Of a stretch of 64,000 bases of DNA, positions 28,252-36,602 are shown one piece after another. The notes beneath the pieces are model-generated. The model made no database searches, was not told where the DNA came from, and saw only the letters and a list, made by a program, of their open reading frames with translations. Source of the DNA: Alphaproteobacteria bacterium (GTDB lineage: Bacteria > Pseudomonadota > Alphaproteobacteria > TMED109); assembly GCA_022825235.1 (NCBI GenBank), contig JAJDYI010000073.1, forward strand, positions 1 to 64,000, in the 5' to 3' direction. Position numbers and translations under genes: made by a program. The first letter of the stretch is position 1. Each line of letters begins with the position of its first letter.

Positions 28252-29361
28252 ATGAAGATCACCGACGTCACCGTCACGCTGTTCCGATGGGACGGCATCC
28301 CCGCCACGTCCTATAACCGCCACACCGGCACGTTCGGCGGCACCAGTGAAATGGGACTGGTGACGATCCAGACCGACGAGGGCCTCGAGGGCCACGCATT
28401 CCTGGGATCGGCCCTGGACGGCGCGCACGCCGATGGCCCGGACTTCATCCGCCATCTCAAGCCGCTCCTCATGGACCGGAATCCGCTCGACCGCGAGCGG
28501 CTCTACGACGACCTGTGCCACCGCAACCGGGCCGTGGCCTGGCGCGCCATCGGCGCCGCGGACATCGCGCTGTGGGACCTTGCCGGGAAGGCCGCGGGGC
28601 TCCCCGTGCACCAGCTCATCGGCACGTACCGGCACAGCGTTCCGGCGTACGCGTCGTCCGCGGTGCTGGCCTCGAAAGAGGCCTATGCCGAGGAGGCCGT
28701 CAAGATCAAGGAGGCCGGCTGGGCGGCCTACAAGATCCATCCGCCGACCCGGTGGGCGGAGGACATCGAGGTGTGCCGCGCCGTGCGGAAGGCGGTCGGC
28801 GACGACTACCGCGTGATGCTGGATTCGACCTGGAGCTACTCCTTCCAGCACGCGATCCGCGTGGGCCGCGCGATCGAGGAGCTCGGGTTCTACTGGTACG
28901 AGGACCCGCTCGCTGATGACGACATCTACAACTGCGTCAAGCTGCGCGAGCAGCTGGACATCCCGCTCATGGCAACCGAATACTCGCCGGGCGGATTCAC
29001 CGCCTACGTCCCGTGGATCATGATGCGGGCCACCGACTACCTGCGTGGCGACGTCGCCGTCAAGGGCGGCATTACCGGCATCCTGAAGACCGCGCATCTC
29101 GCGGAGGCGTTCGGGATGAACTACGAGGTTCATCACGGCGGCAACTCGCACAACAACTGGGCCAATCTGCACGTGATCGCTGCGATTCCCAACACGGAAT
29201 TCTTCGAGGTGCTGCTCCCGGCCGATGCGCAGAAGTACGGCCTGGTCGAGGACCTGAGCCCGGATCGTGACGGCCTCGTCTATCCCCCGGACCGGCCAGG
29301 CATCGGCGCCGAGATCGACTTCGACCTGATCGAACGCCAGACGACTGCCGTGCTGGGCTGA
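28252..29361 (+). CDS. Mandelate racemase/muconate lactonizing enzyme family protein (probable acid-sugar dehydratase)
   Basis: A 369-residue enolase-superfamily enzyme. The capping domain precedes a barrel with K161-I-H163 (general acid/base strand), metal ligands Asp191, Glu217 and Glu243, and His294/295 in YEVHHGGNSHNNW as the opposite catalytic base. The K-x-H rather than K-x-K pattern is compatible with acid-sugar dehydratases, although assignment to one sugar acid is not possible by eye. It follows the TIM-barrel gene by 24 bases and precedes the iron-alcohol dehydrogenase by 28, so an operon is likely. Confidence 0.85.
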   Translation: MKITDVTVTLFRWDGIPATSYNRHTGTFGGTSEMGLVTIQTDEGLEGHAFLGSALDGAHADGPDFIRHLKPLLMDRNPLDRERLYDDLCHRNRAVAWRAIGAADIALWDLAGKAAGLPVHQLIGTYRHSVPAYASSAVLASKEAYAEEAVKIKEAGWAAYKIHPPTRWAEDIEVCRAVRKAVGDDYRVMLDSTWSYSFQHAIRVGRAIEELGFYWYEDPLADDDIYNCVKLREQLDIPLMATEYSPGGFTAYVPWIMMRATDYLRGDVAVKGGITGILKTAHLAEAFGMNYEVHHGGNSHNNWANLHVIAAIPNTEFFEVLLPADAQKYGLVEDLSPDRDGLVYPPDRPGIGAEIDFDLIERQTTAVLG

Positions 29362-29389
29362 GCCGCGGACGGGCTGCCGGGGCATCGCC

Positions 29390-30454
29390 ATGGAGGGGTT
29401 CATCCACACCGGCCTGCCCGGCCGGGTCGTCTTCGGCCCCGGGGCCGTCGGTTCCCTGGGAGACGAGATCGGCCGGCTCGGCGCCGCCCGGGCCCTGATC
29501 TGCAGCACGCCGGGCAGGCGCGACGCGGCGGAGGCCCTGGTCGCGCAATTTCCGGGCCGGATCCGCGCGGTCTGCGCCGAGGCCCGCACCCACGTTCCCG
29601 CCGACGTCGTCGCAGTCGGTCGGGCGGCCGCCCGGGATGCCGAGGCGGACAGCCTGGTCGCGTACGGCGGCGGATCTGCCATCGGGCTCGCGAAGATGAT
29701 CGCCCACACGACGGAGGTCCCCATCATCGCCGTCCCGACCACGTTCTCGGGATCCGAATCGACCGACATGGAGGGCATGCTGGAGGACGGCGTCAAGCGG
29801 CTCCACCAGTCGGCGCGCATGCTGCCCGCGACCGTCATCTACGATCCCGAACTCGTGCGGGCCCTGCCGCCGGCGGTGGCCATCGCCAGCGGCTTCAACG
29901 CGATTGCCCATGCCGTCGAGGCGTTCTACAGCCCCGGTGCCAACCCCTTTGCCTCGCTTCTGGCGGAGGAGGGGCTGCGGACGATGGCCCTCGCGCTCGA
30001 ACGCCTGACGGCCGAGCCCCGCAGCCTGGACGGATGGGGGCTCGGGCTGCGTGCCGCTTGGCTGTGCGGCCAGCCGATCGTGTCCGCCGGCATTGCGCTC
30101 CATCACAAGGCGGCCCACGTGGTCGGGGGGAGTTGGGGACTGCCGCACGCCGAGACGCACTCGGCTCTTTTGCCGCATTCGATTGCGTACAACGCGGCCG
30201 CGGCGCCGGCGGCGATGGTCCGCATCGGTCGCGCGCTCGGTGCCGCCGGCTCGGATGCGGCCAGCGCCATGTACGACCTGATGCGCCGTATCGAGGCGCC
30301 TCTGGCGCTACAGGATCTCGGCTTCCCGGAAGCGGGCATCGAGGAGGCGGTCGCCATGATCCTGGCCGCCCCGTGCGCGAACCCGCGCCCGCTCTCGGCG
30401 GGGCCCCTCCGGGTCATGCTGACCAACGCCTGGCGCGGATCTGCTCCCGTGTGA
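29390..30454 (+). CDS. Iron-containing alcohol dehydrogenase, maleylacetate reductase type
   Basis: A 354-residue group III dehydrogenase. The dinucleotide site is at YGGGSAIGLAK, the nicotinamide loop at VPTTFSGSESTDM, and the metal-site segment at SGFNAIAHAVEAFYSP with further His residues in ALHHKAAHVVGGSWGLPHAETH. These match maleylacetate reductases, which complete hydroxyquinol or chlorocatechol degradation to 3-oxoadipate. No ring-cleaving dioxygenase is nearby, so a different carbonyl substrate within this cluster is quite possible. It closes the three-gene catabolic run. Confidence 0.82.
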   Translation: MEGFIHTGLPGRVVFGPGAVGSLGDEIGRLGAARALICSTPGRRDAAEALVAQFPGRIRAVCAEARTHVPADVVAVGRAAARDAEADSLVAYGGGSAIGLAKMIAHTTEVPIIAVPTTFSGSESTDMEGMLEDGVKRLHQSARMLPATVIYDPELVRALPPAVAIASGFNAIAHAVEAFYSPGANPFASLLAEEGLRTMALALERLTAEPRSLDGWGLGLRAAWLCGQPIVSAGIALHHKAAHVVGGSWGLPHAETHSALLPHSIAYNAAAAPAAMVRIGRALGAAGSDAASAMYDLMRRIEAPLALQDLGFPEAGIEEAVAMILAAPCANPRPLSAGPLRVMLTNAWRGSAPV

Positions 30455-30486
30455 ACGTGGGCGGGGTGCCGCCGCGCGGCGGCGCT

Positions 30487-30876
30487 TCAGGCAGCCGGCC
30501 GCTGCTGGTCGAAGACGATCTCGATCTTCACGCCGTCGGGGTCCCTGACGAACAGCTGCCGGAAGCGCCCGTCCGGAGTTTCGCGCTCGTCGAAGGCGAT
30601 GTTCCTCGCCGTCAGCTCGGCCTTGGCGGTTTCCGGGGAGCCCGCGCCGGCGATTGCGAAATGGTCGACGGCGCCGTCGGGGTCGGCCACGGCCCGCCCG
30701 GCGACCAGGTGCACCACGGCGTGCCCGGCCAGCGCCAGCCACGCCCCGTCGAAGCGGAACGGGGGCCGCCAGTCGGCAAGTTCCAATCCAAGGACCTCAC
30801 GATAGAACGCCAGCGATGCGTCGAGATCGCGGGTGCAAACCGTCACATGGTCGAGAGCGCGTAGTTGGACCGCCAT
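30487..30876 (-). CDS. VOC (glyoxalase/bleomycin-resistance) family protein
   Basis: A 129-residue protein made of two beta-alpha-beta-beta-beta units of the vicinal oxygen chelate fold: ALDHVTVCTRDLDASLAFYREVLGL at the N-terminus, VDHFAIAG in the middle and RQLFVRDPDGVKIEIVF at the C-terminus, with likely metal ligands His9, His72 and Glu119. The family includes lyases, dioxygenases and resistance proteins; nothing specifies which. It converges with the preceding dehydrogenase gene and diverges from nhaD. Confidence 0.85.
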   Translation of the reverse strand: MAVQLRALDHVTVCTRDLDASLAFYREVLGLELADWRPPFRFDGAWLALAGHAVVHLVAGRAVADPDGAVDHFAIAGAGSPETAKAELTARNIAFDERETPDGRFRQLFVRDPDGVKIEIVFDQQRPAA

Positions 30877-31005
30877 TCCGGCCTCCCCATCCTAAGTCGG
30901 CGTGGGGCAAGCATAGTGCACCCGGCGTCAGGCAGTGGCAGCGGACGGAGTGCTCGGCTATACGGGTCCAAGTCGCTTCCGGCAGTTCCCACTCGAGTGT
31001 ATTCC

Positions 31006-32406
31006 ATGCGCATCATCGCCGCCTTGCTGCTGCTCGCCCCGACCCCGGCTCTGGCTGCCGAGGCGACCGGCGGAATGAATCTTGGTCTTACGTCAGCGCC
31101 GATCGGGCTGTTTGCGGTGGTGATCTTCGTCGTCGCCTACCTCGTGGTGATGACGGAGGAGTTCACCCACATCCGGAAATCCAAGCCGGTGCTGATCGGC
31201 GGTGCCGCGATCTGGGTCCTGCTGGCGGTTGCGGCCGGGGAGGTCGGGGCCGAGCAGCACGCGCTGCAGGACGCCTTCCGGCACACCTTCCTGGAATTCG
31301 CCGAGCTCTTCTTCTTCCTCCTCGTGGCGATCACGTACATCAATGCGATGACCGAGCGAAACGTCTTCGAGTGGCTTCGTGCGTGGCTGGTGTCGCGCGG
31401 TTTTGGCCTCCGAAAGGTGTTCTGGATCACCGGCATCATCGCTTTCTTCCTGTCGCCCATTGCAGACAACCTGACCACCGCCCTCGTGATGTGTGCCGTG
31501 GTGATGGCCGTCGGCAAGGGAAAGCCGCGGTTTGTCGCCCTCGCGGCCACCAACATCGTGGTGGCGGCCAATGCCGGCGGTGCGTTCAGCCCGTTCGGCG
31601 ACATCACGACACTGATGGTGTGGCAGAAAGGGGTGCTGTCGTTCTGGGATTTCTTCGCGATCTTCGTGCCGTCGGCCGTCAGCTTCCTCATCCCGGCGGC
31701 GGTCATGCACTTCGCGGTGCCGAATGAGCAGCCCACGGTCGCTTCGGACACCGTGCAGCTTCGCACGGGCGCCCTGATGATCGTCGCCCTGTTCCTCGCG
31801 ACCATCTGCTTCACGGTGTCGTCCCACCAGCTGTTCCACGTGCCGCCGGCCTTCGGCATGCTGGCGGGCTTCGGCGTGCTTTGCTGGTTCAGCCTGCTCC
31901 TGCGGCGCCACGACGTCCGCCAAGAACGCGACGCCGACGACATCTTCGACATTTTCCAGACGGTCGGACGCGGCGAGTGGGACACGTTGTTCTTCTTCTA
32001 TGGGGTGCTCATGTGCGTGGGCGGCCTGGCCAACTTCGGCTATCTCGCCCTGTCCACCGAGGTGGTCTACGGCGGGCTCGGCAACACGTGGGCCAACTCG
32101 CTGGTTGGGGTGCTGTCCGCCATCGTCGACAACATCCCGGTGATGTTCGCGGTGCTCACCGCGTTCCCTCCCATGGACGAAGGGCAGTGGCTGCTGGTGA
32201 CGTACGCCGCGGGGGTCGGCGGCAGCATGATCTCGATCGGCTCGGCCGCGGGCGTGGCCCTGATGGGACAGGCGCGCGGCATCTACACCTTCTTCTCGCA
32301 CCTGCGCTGGACGCCCGTGATCGCGGTGGGCTACGCGGTCGGCATCTGGGTTCACCTGCTGTGGAACGAATCGCTGTTTGACAACGTTCCGATCGTATTG
32401 CCGTAG
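31006..32406 (+). CDS. nhaD: Na+/H+ antiporter NhaD
   Basis: A 466-residue integral membrane protein with about twelve hydrophobic segments. Motifs of the NhaD branch are clear: FFLSPIADNLTTALVM, NIVVAANAGGAFSPFGDITTLMVW, and VGVLSAIVDNIPVMFAVL near the C-terminus, which carry acidic and polar residues in the membrane. It exports sodium in exchange for protons. The ATG at 31006 is preferred because it starts a signal-like hydrophobic segment (IIAALLLLAPTPALA); the frame is open back to 30865 but that part overlaps the VOC gene start. No strong ribosome-binding site is visible. Confidence 0.92.
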   Translation: MRIIAALLLLAPTPALAAEATGGMNLGLTSAPIGLFAVVIFVVAYLVVMTEEFTHIRKSKPVLIGGAAIWVLLAVAAGEVGAEQHALQDAFRHTFLEFAELFFFLLVAITYINAMTERNVFEWLRAWLVSRGFGLRKVFWITGIIAFFLSPIADNLTTALVMCAVVMAVGKGKPRFVALAATNIVVAANAGGAFSPFGDITTLMVWQKGVLSFWDFFAIFVPSAVSFLIPAAVMHFAVPNEQPTVASDTVQLRTGALMIVALFLATICFTVSSHQLFHVPPAFGMLAGFGVLCWFSLLLRRHDVRQERDADDIFDIFQTVGRGEWDTLFFFYGVLMCVGGLANFGYLALSTEVVYGGLGNTWANSLVGVLSAIVDNIPVMFAVLTAFPPMDEGQWLLVTYAAGVGGSMISIGSAAGVALMGQARGIYTFFSHLRWTPVIAVGYAVGIWVHLLWNESLFDNVPIVLP

Positions 32407-32457
32407 TCTGCCCGGTGCAGGGCTGGCGCTGCGTTCAATCCACGGGAGCCCCTTGAC

Positions 32458-33513
32458 ATGGAGGCCTACAGCCTGAGTCCGTTCCTTATCTTCGTCCTAG
32501 CGGTCGTGGCCGTGATGGCGGTCGTGGTCCTGGCCGGGGTGAAGCAAGTGCCGCAAGCCGAGCAGTGGACGGTTGAACGGTTCGGCCGCTACGTCCGCAC
32601 CCTGCCGCCGGGCTTGCGCATGATCGTGCCCATCATCGACCGCGTCGGCCAACGGCTGTCAATGCGCGAAACCGTCCTCGACATCCCGTCGCAGGATGTG
32701 ATTTCCCAGGACAACGCCACCATCACCGCCGACGGCGTCGCTTTCTACCAGGTGGTCGATGCCCCCCGCGCCGCCTACGAGGTGCAGAACCTCAAAGGCG
32801 CGATGATCAACCTCGCCATGACCAACATCCGGAGCGTCCTGGGCGCCATGTCCCTGGACGACATCCTGTCGAAGCGGGACGACATCAACGCGCGGCTGCT
32901 GCGGGTGATCGACGCCGCCACCAATCCCTGGGGGGTCAAGGTGACGCGCGTGGAGATCAAGGATCTCCGGCCGCCCGCGGACCTGGTCGAAGCCATGGGC
33001 CGGCAGATGAAGGCGGAGCGGGACAAGCGCGCCGAGGTGCTCCAGGCAGAGGGGGAGAAGCAATCGGCCATCCTGCGGGCCGAGGGGCTCAAGCAGGCCG
33101 CGATCCTCGAAGCCGAGGGCCGGCGGGAGGCGGCGTTCCGCGATGCGGAGGCGAGGGAGCGCGAAGCACAGGCCGAAGCCCACGCCACGGCCTCCGTGTC
33201 GGCCGCGATCGCCGCCGGGGACACCAATGCGATCAACTATTTCGTGGCGCAGAAGTACGTGGAGGCGATCGGCGGCCTGGCGACCGCACCCAACCAGCGA
33301 TTGGTGCTGTTTCCGGTCGAGGCGTCCAGCCTGATCGGGAGCCTCGGGGGCATTGCTGAAATCGCGAAATCGGTGTTCGGGGCGGACGGGGATCGGCCCT
33401 CGCCTGCCGCGGCAGCGGCTCCGGTCGCAAGTGCTCCCGCCGGCGTCGCCGCCGGCCGGCCGACGGAGCCGGCGCCACCGGCGCGGGGGTCGGTGCCGAA
33501 CGCGGGCGACTAG
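32458..33513 (+). CDS. SPFH/Band 7 family protein, QmcA type
   Basis: A 351-residue protein with one N-terminal membrane anchor (FLIFVLAVVAVMAVVVLAG), an SPFH domain (VPQAEQWTVERFGRYVRTLPPGL through TRVEIKDLRPP), a long Ala/Glu/Arg coiled coil (about 180-245) and a C-terminal Pro/Ala-rich tail of about 50 residues. QmcA-like proteins oligomerise at the inner membrane and help membrane quality control. The nfeD gene follows 12 bases later, the normal partner arrangement. Confidence 0.9.
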   Translation: MEAYSLSPFLIFVLAVVAVMAVVVLAGVKQVPQAEQWTVERFGRYVRTLPPGLRMIVPIIDRVGQRLSMRETVLDIPSQDVISQDNATITADGVAFYQVVDAPRAAYEVQNLKGAMINLAMTNIRSVLGAMSLDDILSKRDDINARLLRVIDAATNPWGVKVTRVEIKDLRPPADLVEAMGRQMKAERDKRAEVLQAEGEKQSAILRAEGLKQAAILEAEGRREAAFRDAEAREREAQAEAHATASVSAAIAAGDTNAINYFVAQKYVEAIGGLATAPNQRLVLFPVEASSLIGSLGGIAEIAKSVFGADGDRPSPAAAAAPVASAPAGVAAGRPTEPAPPARGSVPNAGD

Positions 33514-33525
33514 GAGCAGGGCACA

Positions 33526-33999
33526 GTGGATGTCCTGATTGGGTGGCTCTGGGCCATAGAGTTCTGGCACTGGTGGGCGTTCGGGCTCGCGCTCCTGGCG
33601 TTGGAGGCATTCGTCACGACGACCGTCCTCGTGTGGCCGGCCGCGGGATGTTTCGTGGCAGGGGCGGTTGTCGCATTCGCGCCCGAACTCGATTGGCGCT
33701 ATCAGGTGCTGATCCTGGCGCTGGCTTCCGGTGCCGCCGCCTTCGCCTGGGAGCACGTGATTGGGCGGCGACGGCGGGCCGGAAGCGACCGTCCCGACCT
33801 GAACGTGCGAACTGCCCAGTACCTCGGCCGGCGCGCCGTGCTTGCTGACGAGCTGCGTGGCGGGCGGGGCCGCGTGACGTTCGACGACAGCGTCTGGCAA
33901 GTGCGAAGCGAGACGGGCGAGACACTTGCGCCCGGCACGGAAGTCGAGGTCATCGGCGCAGACGGTGTGACGCTTTTGGTCCGCCGCGTTCGCGCTTGA
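33526..33999 (+). CDS. NfeD-family membrane protein (short form)
   Basis: A 157-residue protein with two or three N-terminal membrane segments (WWAFGLALLALEAFV; VWPAAGCFVAGAVVAFAP; YQVLILALASGAAAFAW) and a C-terminal OB-fold domain (about 95-157, ending GTEVEVIGADGVTLLVRRV). It is the short, protease-less NfeD type that pairs with SPFH proteins. The GTG at 33526 has AGGAG eight bases upstream. An overlapping ATG two bases later is out of frame. Confidence 0.88.
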   Translation: MDVLIGWLWAIEFWHWWAFGLALLALEAFVTTTVLVWPAAGCFVAGAVVAFAPELDWRYQVLILALASGAAAFAWEHVIGRRRRAGSDRPDLNVRTAQYLGRRAVLADELRGGRGRVTFDDSVWQVRSETGETLAPGTEVEVIGADGVTLLVRRVRA

Positions 34000-34035
34000 C
34001 GGCGATGATGTCGTGGAGCCCTGGCGCTTGACGGC
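33992..34035 (+). repeat. 12-bp direct repeat spanning the nfeD stop
   Basis: GCGCTTGACGGC occurs at 33992-34003, including the nfeD stop codon, and again at 34024-34035. Each copy contains TTGACG, which resembles a -35 element. No matching -10 was found, so the role is unknown. Confidence 0.45.
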
Positions 34036-34351
34036 AGGCCATGGTCGCCAGTCCGCTGGCCGCGTCGGCTACCATGCTCCGGGCGGTCGGCCGCCGACCG
34101 GAGGCCCCCACGTGCCCGCCGAATAGCGTCGGGTGCGGAAATCGCCGTACGTGGGCGCGGAACGATGGCCGCTGTGACCAACGGGATGAATTGATTGGCC
34201 GGATCACCTTGCCCGGCTGCCGGCGCCGGCGGACAACGTGGACGCCCCGGATCAGGTGGCGGGTTGCGAGCCGCGCCGGGAGTTCCCGCCGCGTATCGTC
34301 CGGCGATGCGACCAGTCATGCCCTCGGCCCGCTGACGAAAGCGTGTGGAGG
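34000..34351. other. Intergenic region between nfeD and the TolC-like gene
   Basis: About 350 bases without a convincing gene. It contains a perfect hairpin (CGGTCGGC at 34084-34091, CGCCGACCG region to 34100) with a very short loop and no T run. A wider inverted pair, CCCACGT at 34107-34113 and ACGTGGG at 34149-34155, follows. These may terminate the nhaD-qmcA-nfeD transcripts or regulate the next gene, but neither is proven. Confidence 0.45.
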
Positions 34352-35728
34352 ATGATGGAACCTGACGTGCGCCCGAAGCGGATCCGGAACGTCATCCTGG
34401 CCGTGTCGGCAGGAGTCATGGCCACCATCCCGCCGGCCCACGGTCTGACGCTGACCGAGGCCCTCGCGCTGGCCGCCTCGGCCAATCCGACGGTGCGGGC
34501 GGCCCGCGAAGCGGCCAACGCGGATTTCGCCGCCGTCGCCGTCGCGCGCTCCGCGTGGTTTCCCACGGTCTATGGGTTCGCCAACGCCGACGCCGCCTAC
34601 AACTGGCTGGATACGACCGCCATTCGAGAGGGCGACCATTCAGGCGCGTCCACTACCGGACAGGTCACGCTTGGGCTGGTGTACCAGCACAGCCTCTACC
34701 GTGGCGGCAGCGATACCGCGACGCTGCGTCAGGCCCGCCGCACCGCACGCCGGAGCATTGCGGCGGCACAGGAGGTCCAGCAAGGTGTGCTGCTGCGCGT
34801 TGCCATCACGTACCTGGACACCCTCCTGGCGGAACATACAGTCGTACTCCGGGAGGAAGCACTGGCGGCGTTCGAGGAGCGCGCCCGGGAGGCGCGTGTC
34901 CTGTTCGAGGTAGGGGAGCGCACGCGCAGCGACGTCGCGCAGGCGGAAGCCGAACGGGCAGTTGCCGCCACCGCGATCCTGTCCGCCCGAGCGGAACTCG
35001 CGATCGAGCGGTCCCTGCTGGAAAAACTCGTGGGCGCGGCACCGGGTGCACTCGAATCCGTTACCGAGCCCGATCCCATGCTGCTGCCGCCCACGCTCGA
35101 TGACGCTCGCCGTGCCGCCGAGCACGTGGGACCGTCCGTGCGCGTGGCCGAACACGCTCTGCGTGCGGCTCAGCATGCCATGCGGGCCGTGCAGGGTGAG
35201 GCCGGCCCGACGCTGGATCTCGTGGGATCGATGTCCGTGACCAACAAGCAGGACCGCGGCCAGCGGTTCTTCCTCCCCGGCGCCCCCCTGACGAGTCCCG
35301 ATTCGGCGGCGACGGAGCGTCGGGGAGACATCAGCGCGGGGATCCGTCTGCGTGTGCCGATTTACCAGGCCGGCGCCGTCAAGGCCCGGCTGGGCCAGGC
35401 CAAGCGGCTGTACCTGCAGCGCCGCGAGGAGTGGATGGCGGCCCGTTTGGAAGCCGTGCAGAAGTCGGAGAGTGCCTGGTACAAACTGCAAGCTGCGCGG
35501 GAGCGCAGCGCCGCCATCTCGACCGCAGTGGCGGCATCGGCAACCGCACTGGAGCACATCCGGAACGAAGCGGAGGTCGGCCAGCGTTCGCTGCGGGAAG
35601 TGCTGGATGCCCAGCGCGTCCTGGTCGAGCAGAAGATTGACGCTCTGCGGGCCGAGCGGGACCGGATCGTGGAAACCTATCGCCTGCTCGAGGCCGTGGG
35701 CGGGCTCAGAACGAAGGACCTGCGGTAG
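34352..35728 (+). CDS. TolC-family outer membrane channel protein
   Basis: About 458 residues. A signal peptide (hydrophobic VILAVSAGVMATI, cleavage near AHG) precedes LTLTEALALAASANPTVRAA, the classic TolC start. Two internally similar halves of long Ala/Arg/Glu-rich helices follow, with the family YRGG(S)DTATLRQA motif in the first half and YQAGAVKARLGQAKRLY in the second. It should form a trimeric channel for type I secretion or efflux. No membrane-fusion or inner-membrane partner gene is adjacent. The tandem ATGs at 34352 and 34355 follow GGAGG directly; the frame open to 34238 is not protein-like. Confidence 0.88.
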   Translation: MMEPDVRPKRIRNVILAVSAGVMATIPPAHGLTLTEALALAASANPTVRAAREAANADFAAVAVARSAWFPTVYGFANADAAYNWLDTTAIREGDHSGASTTGQVTLGLVYQHSLYRGGSDTATLRQARRTARRSIAAAQEVQQGVLLRVAITYLDTLLAEHTVVLREEALAAFEERAREARVLFEVGERTRSDVAQAEAERAVAATAILSARAELAIERSLLEKLVGAAPGALESVTEPDPMLLPPTLDDARRAAEHVGPSVRVAEHALRAAQHAMRAVQGEAGPTLDLVGSMSVTNKQDRGQRFFLPGAPLTSPDSAATERRGDISAGIRLRVPIYQAGAVKARLGQAKRLYLQRREEWMAARLEAVQKSESAWYKLQAARERSAAISTAVAASATALEHIRNEAEVGQRSLREVLDAQRVLVEQKIDALRAERDRIVETYRLLEAVGGLRTKDLR

Positions 35729-35746
35729 CCGCCGGCTGGCAATACG

Positions 35747-36601
35747 TCAGTGCGCCGGCCGCCGGAGGATCCGCGCGAGGCTCGAATAGGCGGGTTCCCC
35801 ATCCGGATCGAGCAGGCCGTGCCGCAGCAGGAAGTCCACCAATACCGGGCCGCAATTGAACTTGAAGGGCGTGCCGTCGCGCAGCAGCTCGAGCACCTGT
35901 TGCCAGGGCATCAGCGAGAAGTCCTGGACCTCGCCATCCAGATTGCACGGCCGGATTTCCGGGGGCATGGGGAGGTCGTAGACGAACAGGGTGTCGTCCC
36001 GGAGGAACTCCCCTTCCTGATGCAGGTACGCGAGTGCGCCTGCCGGTCGCGCGGCGTCCACGAGAGCACGTTCCAGGCCCGCCTCTTCCCGGGCCTCCTT
36101 GCGCAGCGTTTCGGCCGCGCTCATCCCCGCGGCGATGCCGCCGGCGACGGTGTTGTCGAGTTGACCGGGCGCGACGTCCCGGTCGTGCGCCCGCCGGGGG
36201 ATCCAGATCAGGGGGCCGTCGGCACGGGCCACGTAGCCCACCACGTGGACTCCGTACCCGGGAAAGCCGAACGTCGGAAGCAGGGCCCGGTCGCACTGTG
36301 CCAGCGGTGTTCCGCCGAACGGGCGCACCACGTCGAACAGTTCGCCGGTCGGTGCACGGGACAGCCCGGCGCCCGCCAGGACAGGCAGCGCCTCCGCGAG
36401 CCTCTGCGTGCGCTCGGCAGTGTTGCTGCCGTCCCACCGAAGCATCTCGGCGTCCTGCCGCAGCCAGGGGAGTCGTTCGAGCAGGAATGGCGCCCGCCGA
36501 TGGTGGACGTGACCCGCAGTTCTGCCGTCGATTTCCAGCCTGCGGAAATCCCGGAGGTTCGCGTTGGCGCAGGCGGCGACGATGGTCGCGAGTTCCTGCA
36601 T
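35747..36601 (-). CDS. Nudix hydrolase with DUF4743 N-terminal domain
   Basis: About 284 residues. The first 120 match DUF4743 (LRDFRRLEIDGRTAGHVHHRRAPFLL), which occurs joined to a Nudix domain in a conserved protein group related to plant and yeast thiamine-pyrophosphate hydrolases. The Nudix box is at about residues 155-177: GGIAAGMSAAETLRKEAREEAGL, with Lys in place of the usual Arg of the REUxEE core. Substrate is likely a diphosphate such as an altered cofactor, by inference. The ATG at 36601 begins one base after the stop of the MFS gene upstream (TGA-G-ATG). Confidence 0.85.
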   Translation of the reverse strand: MQELATIVAACANANLRDFRRLEIDGRTAGHVHHRRAPFLLERLPWLRQDAEMLRWDGSNTAERTQRLAEALPVLAGAGLSRAPTGELFDVVRPFGGTPLAQCDRALLPTFGFPGYGVHVVGYVARADGPLIWIPRRAHDRDVAPGQLDNTVAGGIAAGMSAAETLRKEAREEAGLERALVDAARPAGALAYLHQEGEFLRDDTLFVYDLPMPPEIRPCNLDGEVQDFSLMPWQQVLELLRDGTPFKFNCGPVLVDFLLRHGLLDPDGEPAYSSLARILRRPAH

Positions 36602-36602
36602 C

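Noticed and set aside
26995-29838. 947-codon open frame on the minus strand
   Set aside because: It lies opposite two clear plus-strand genes and part of a third, and its translation is Arg/Gly/Pro/His-rich without family motifs; it is a shadow caused by high GC.
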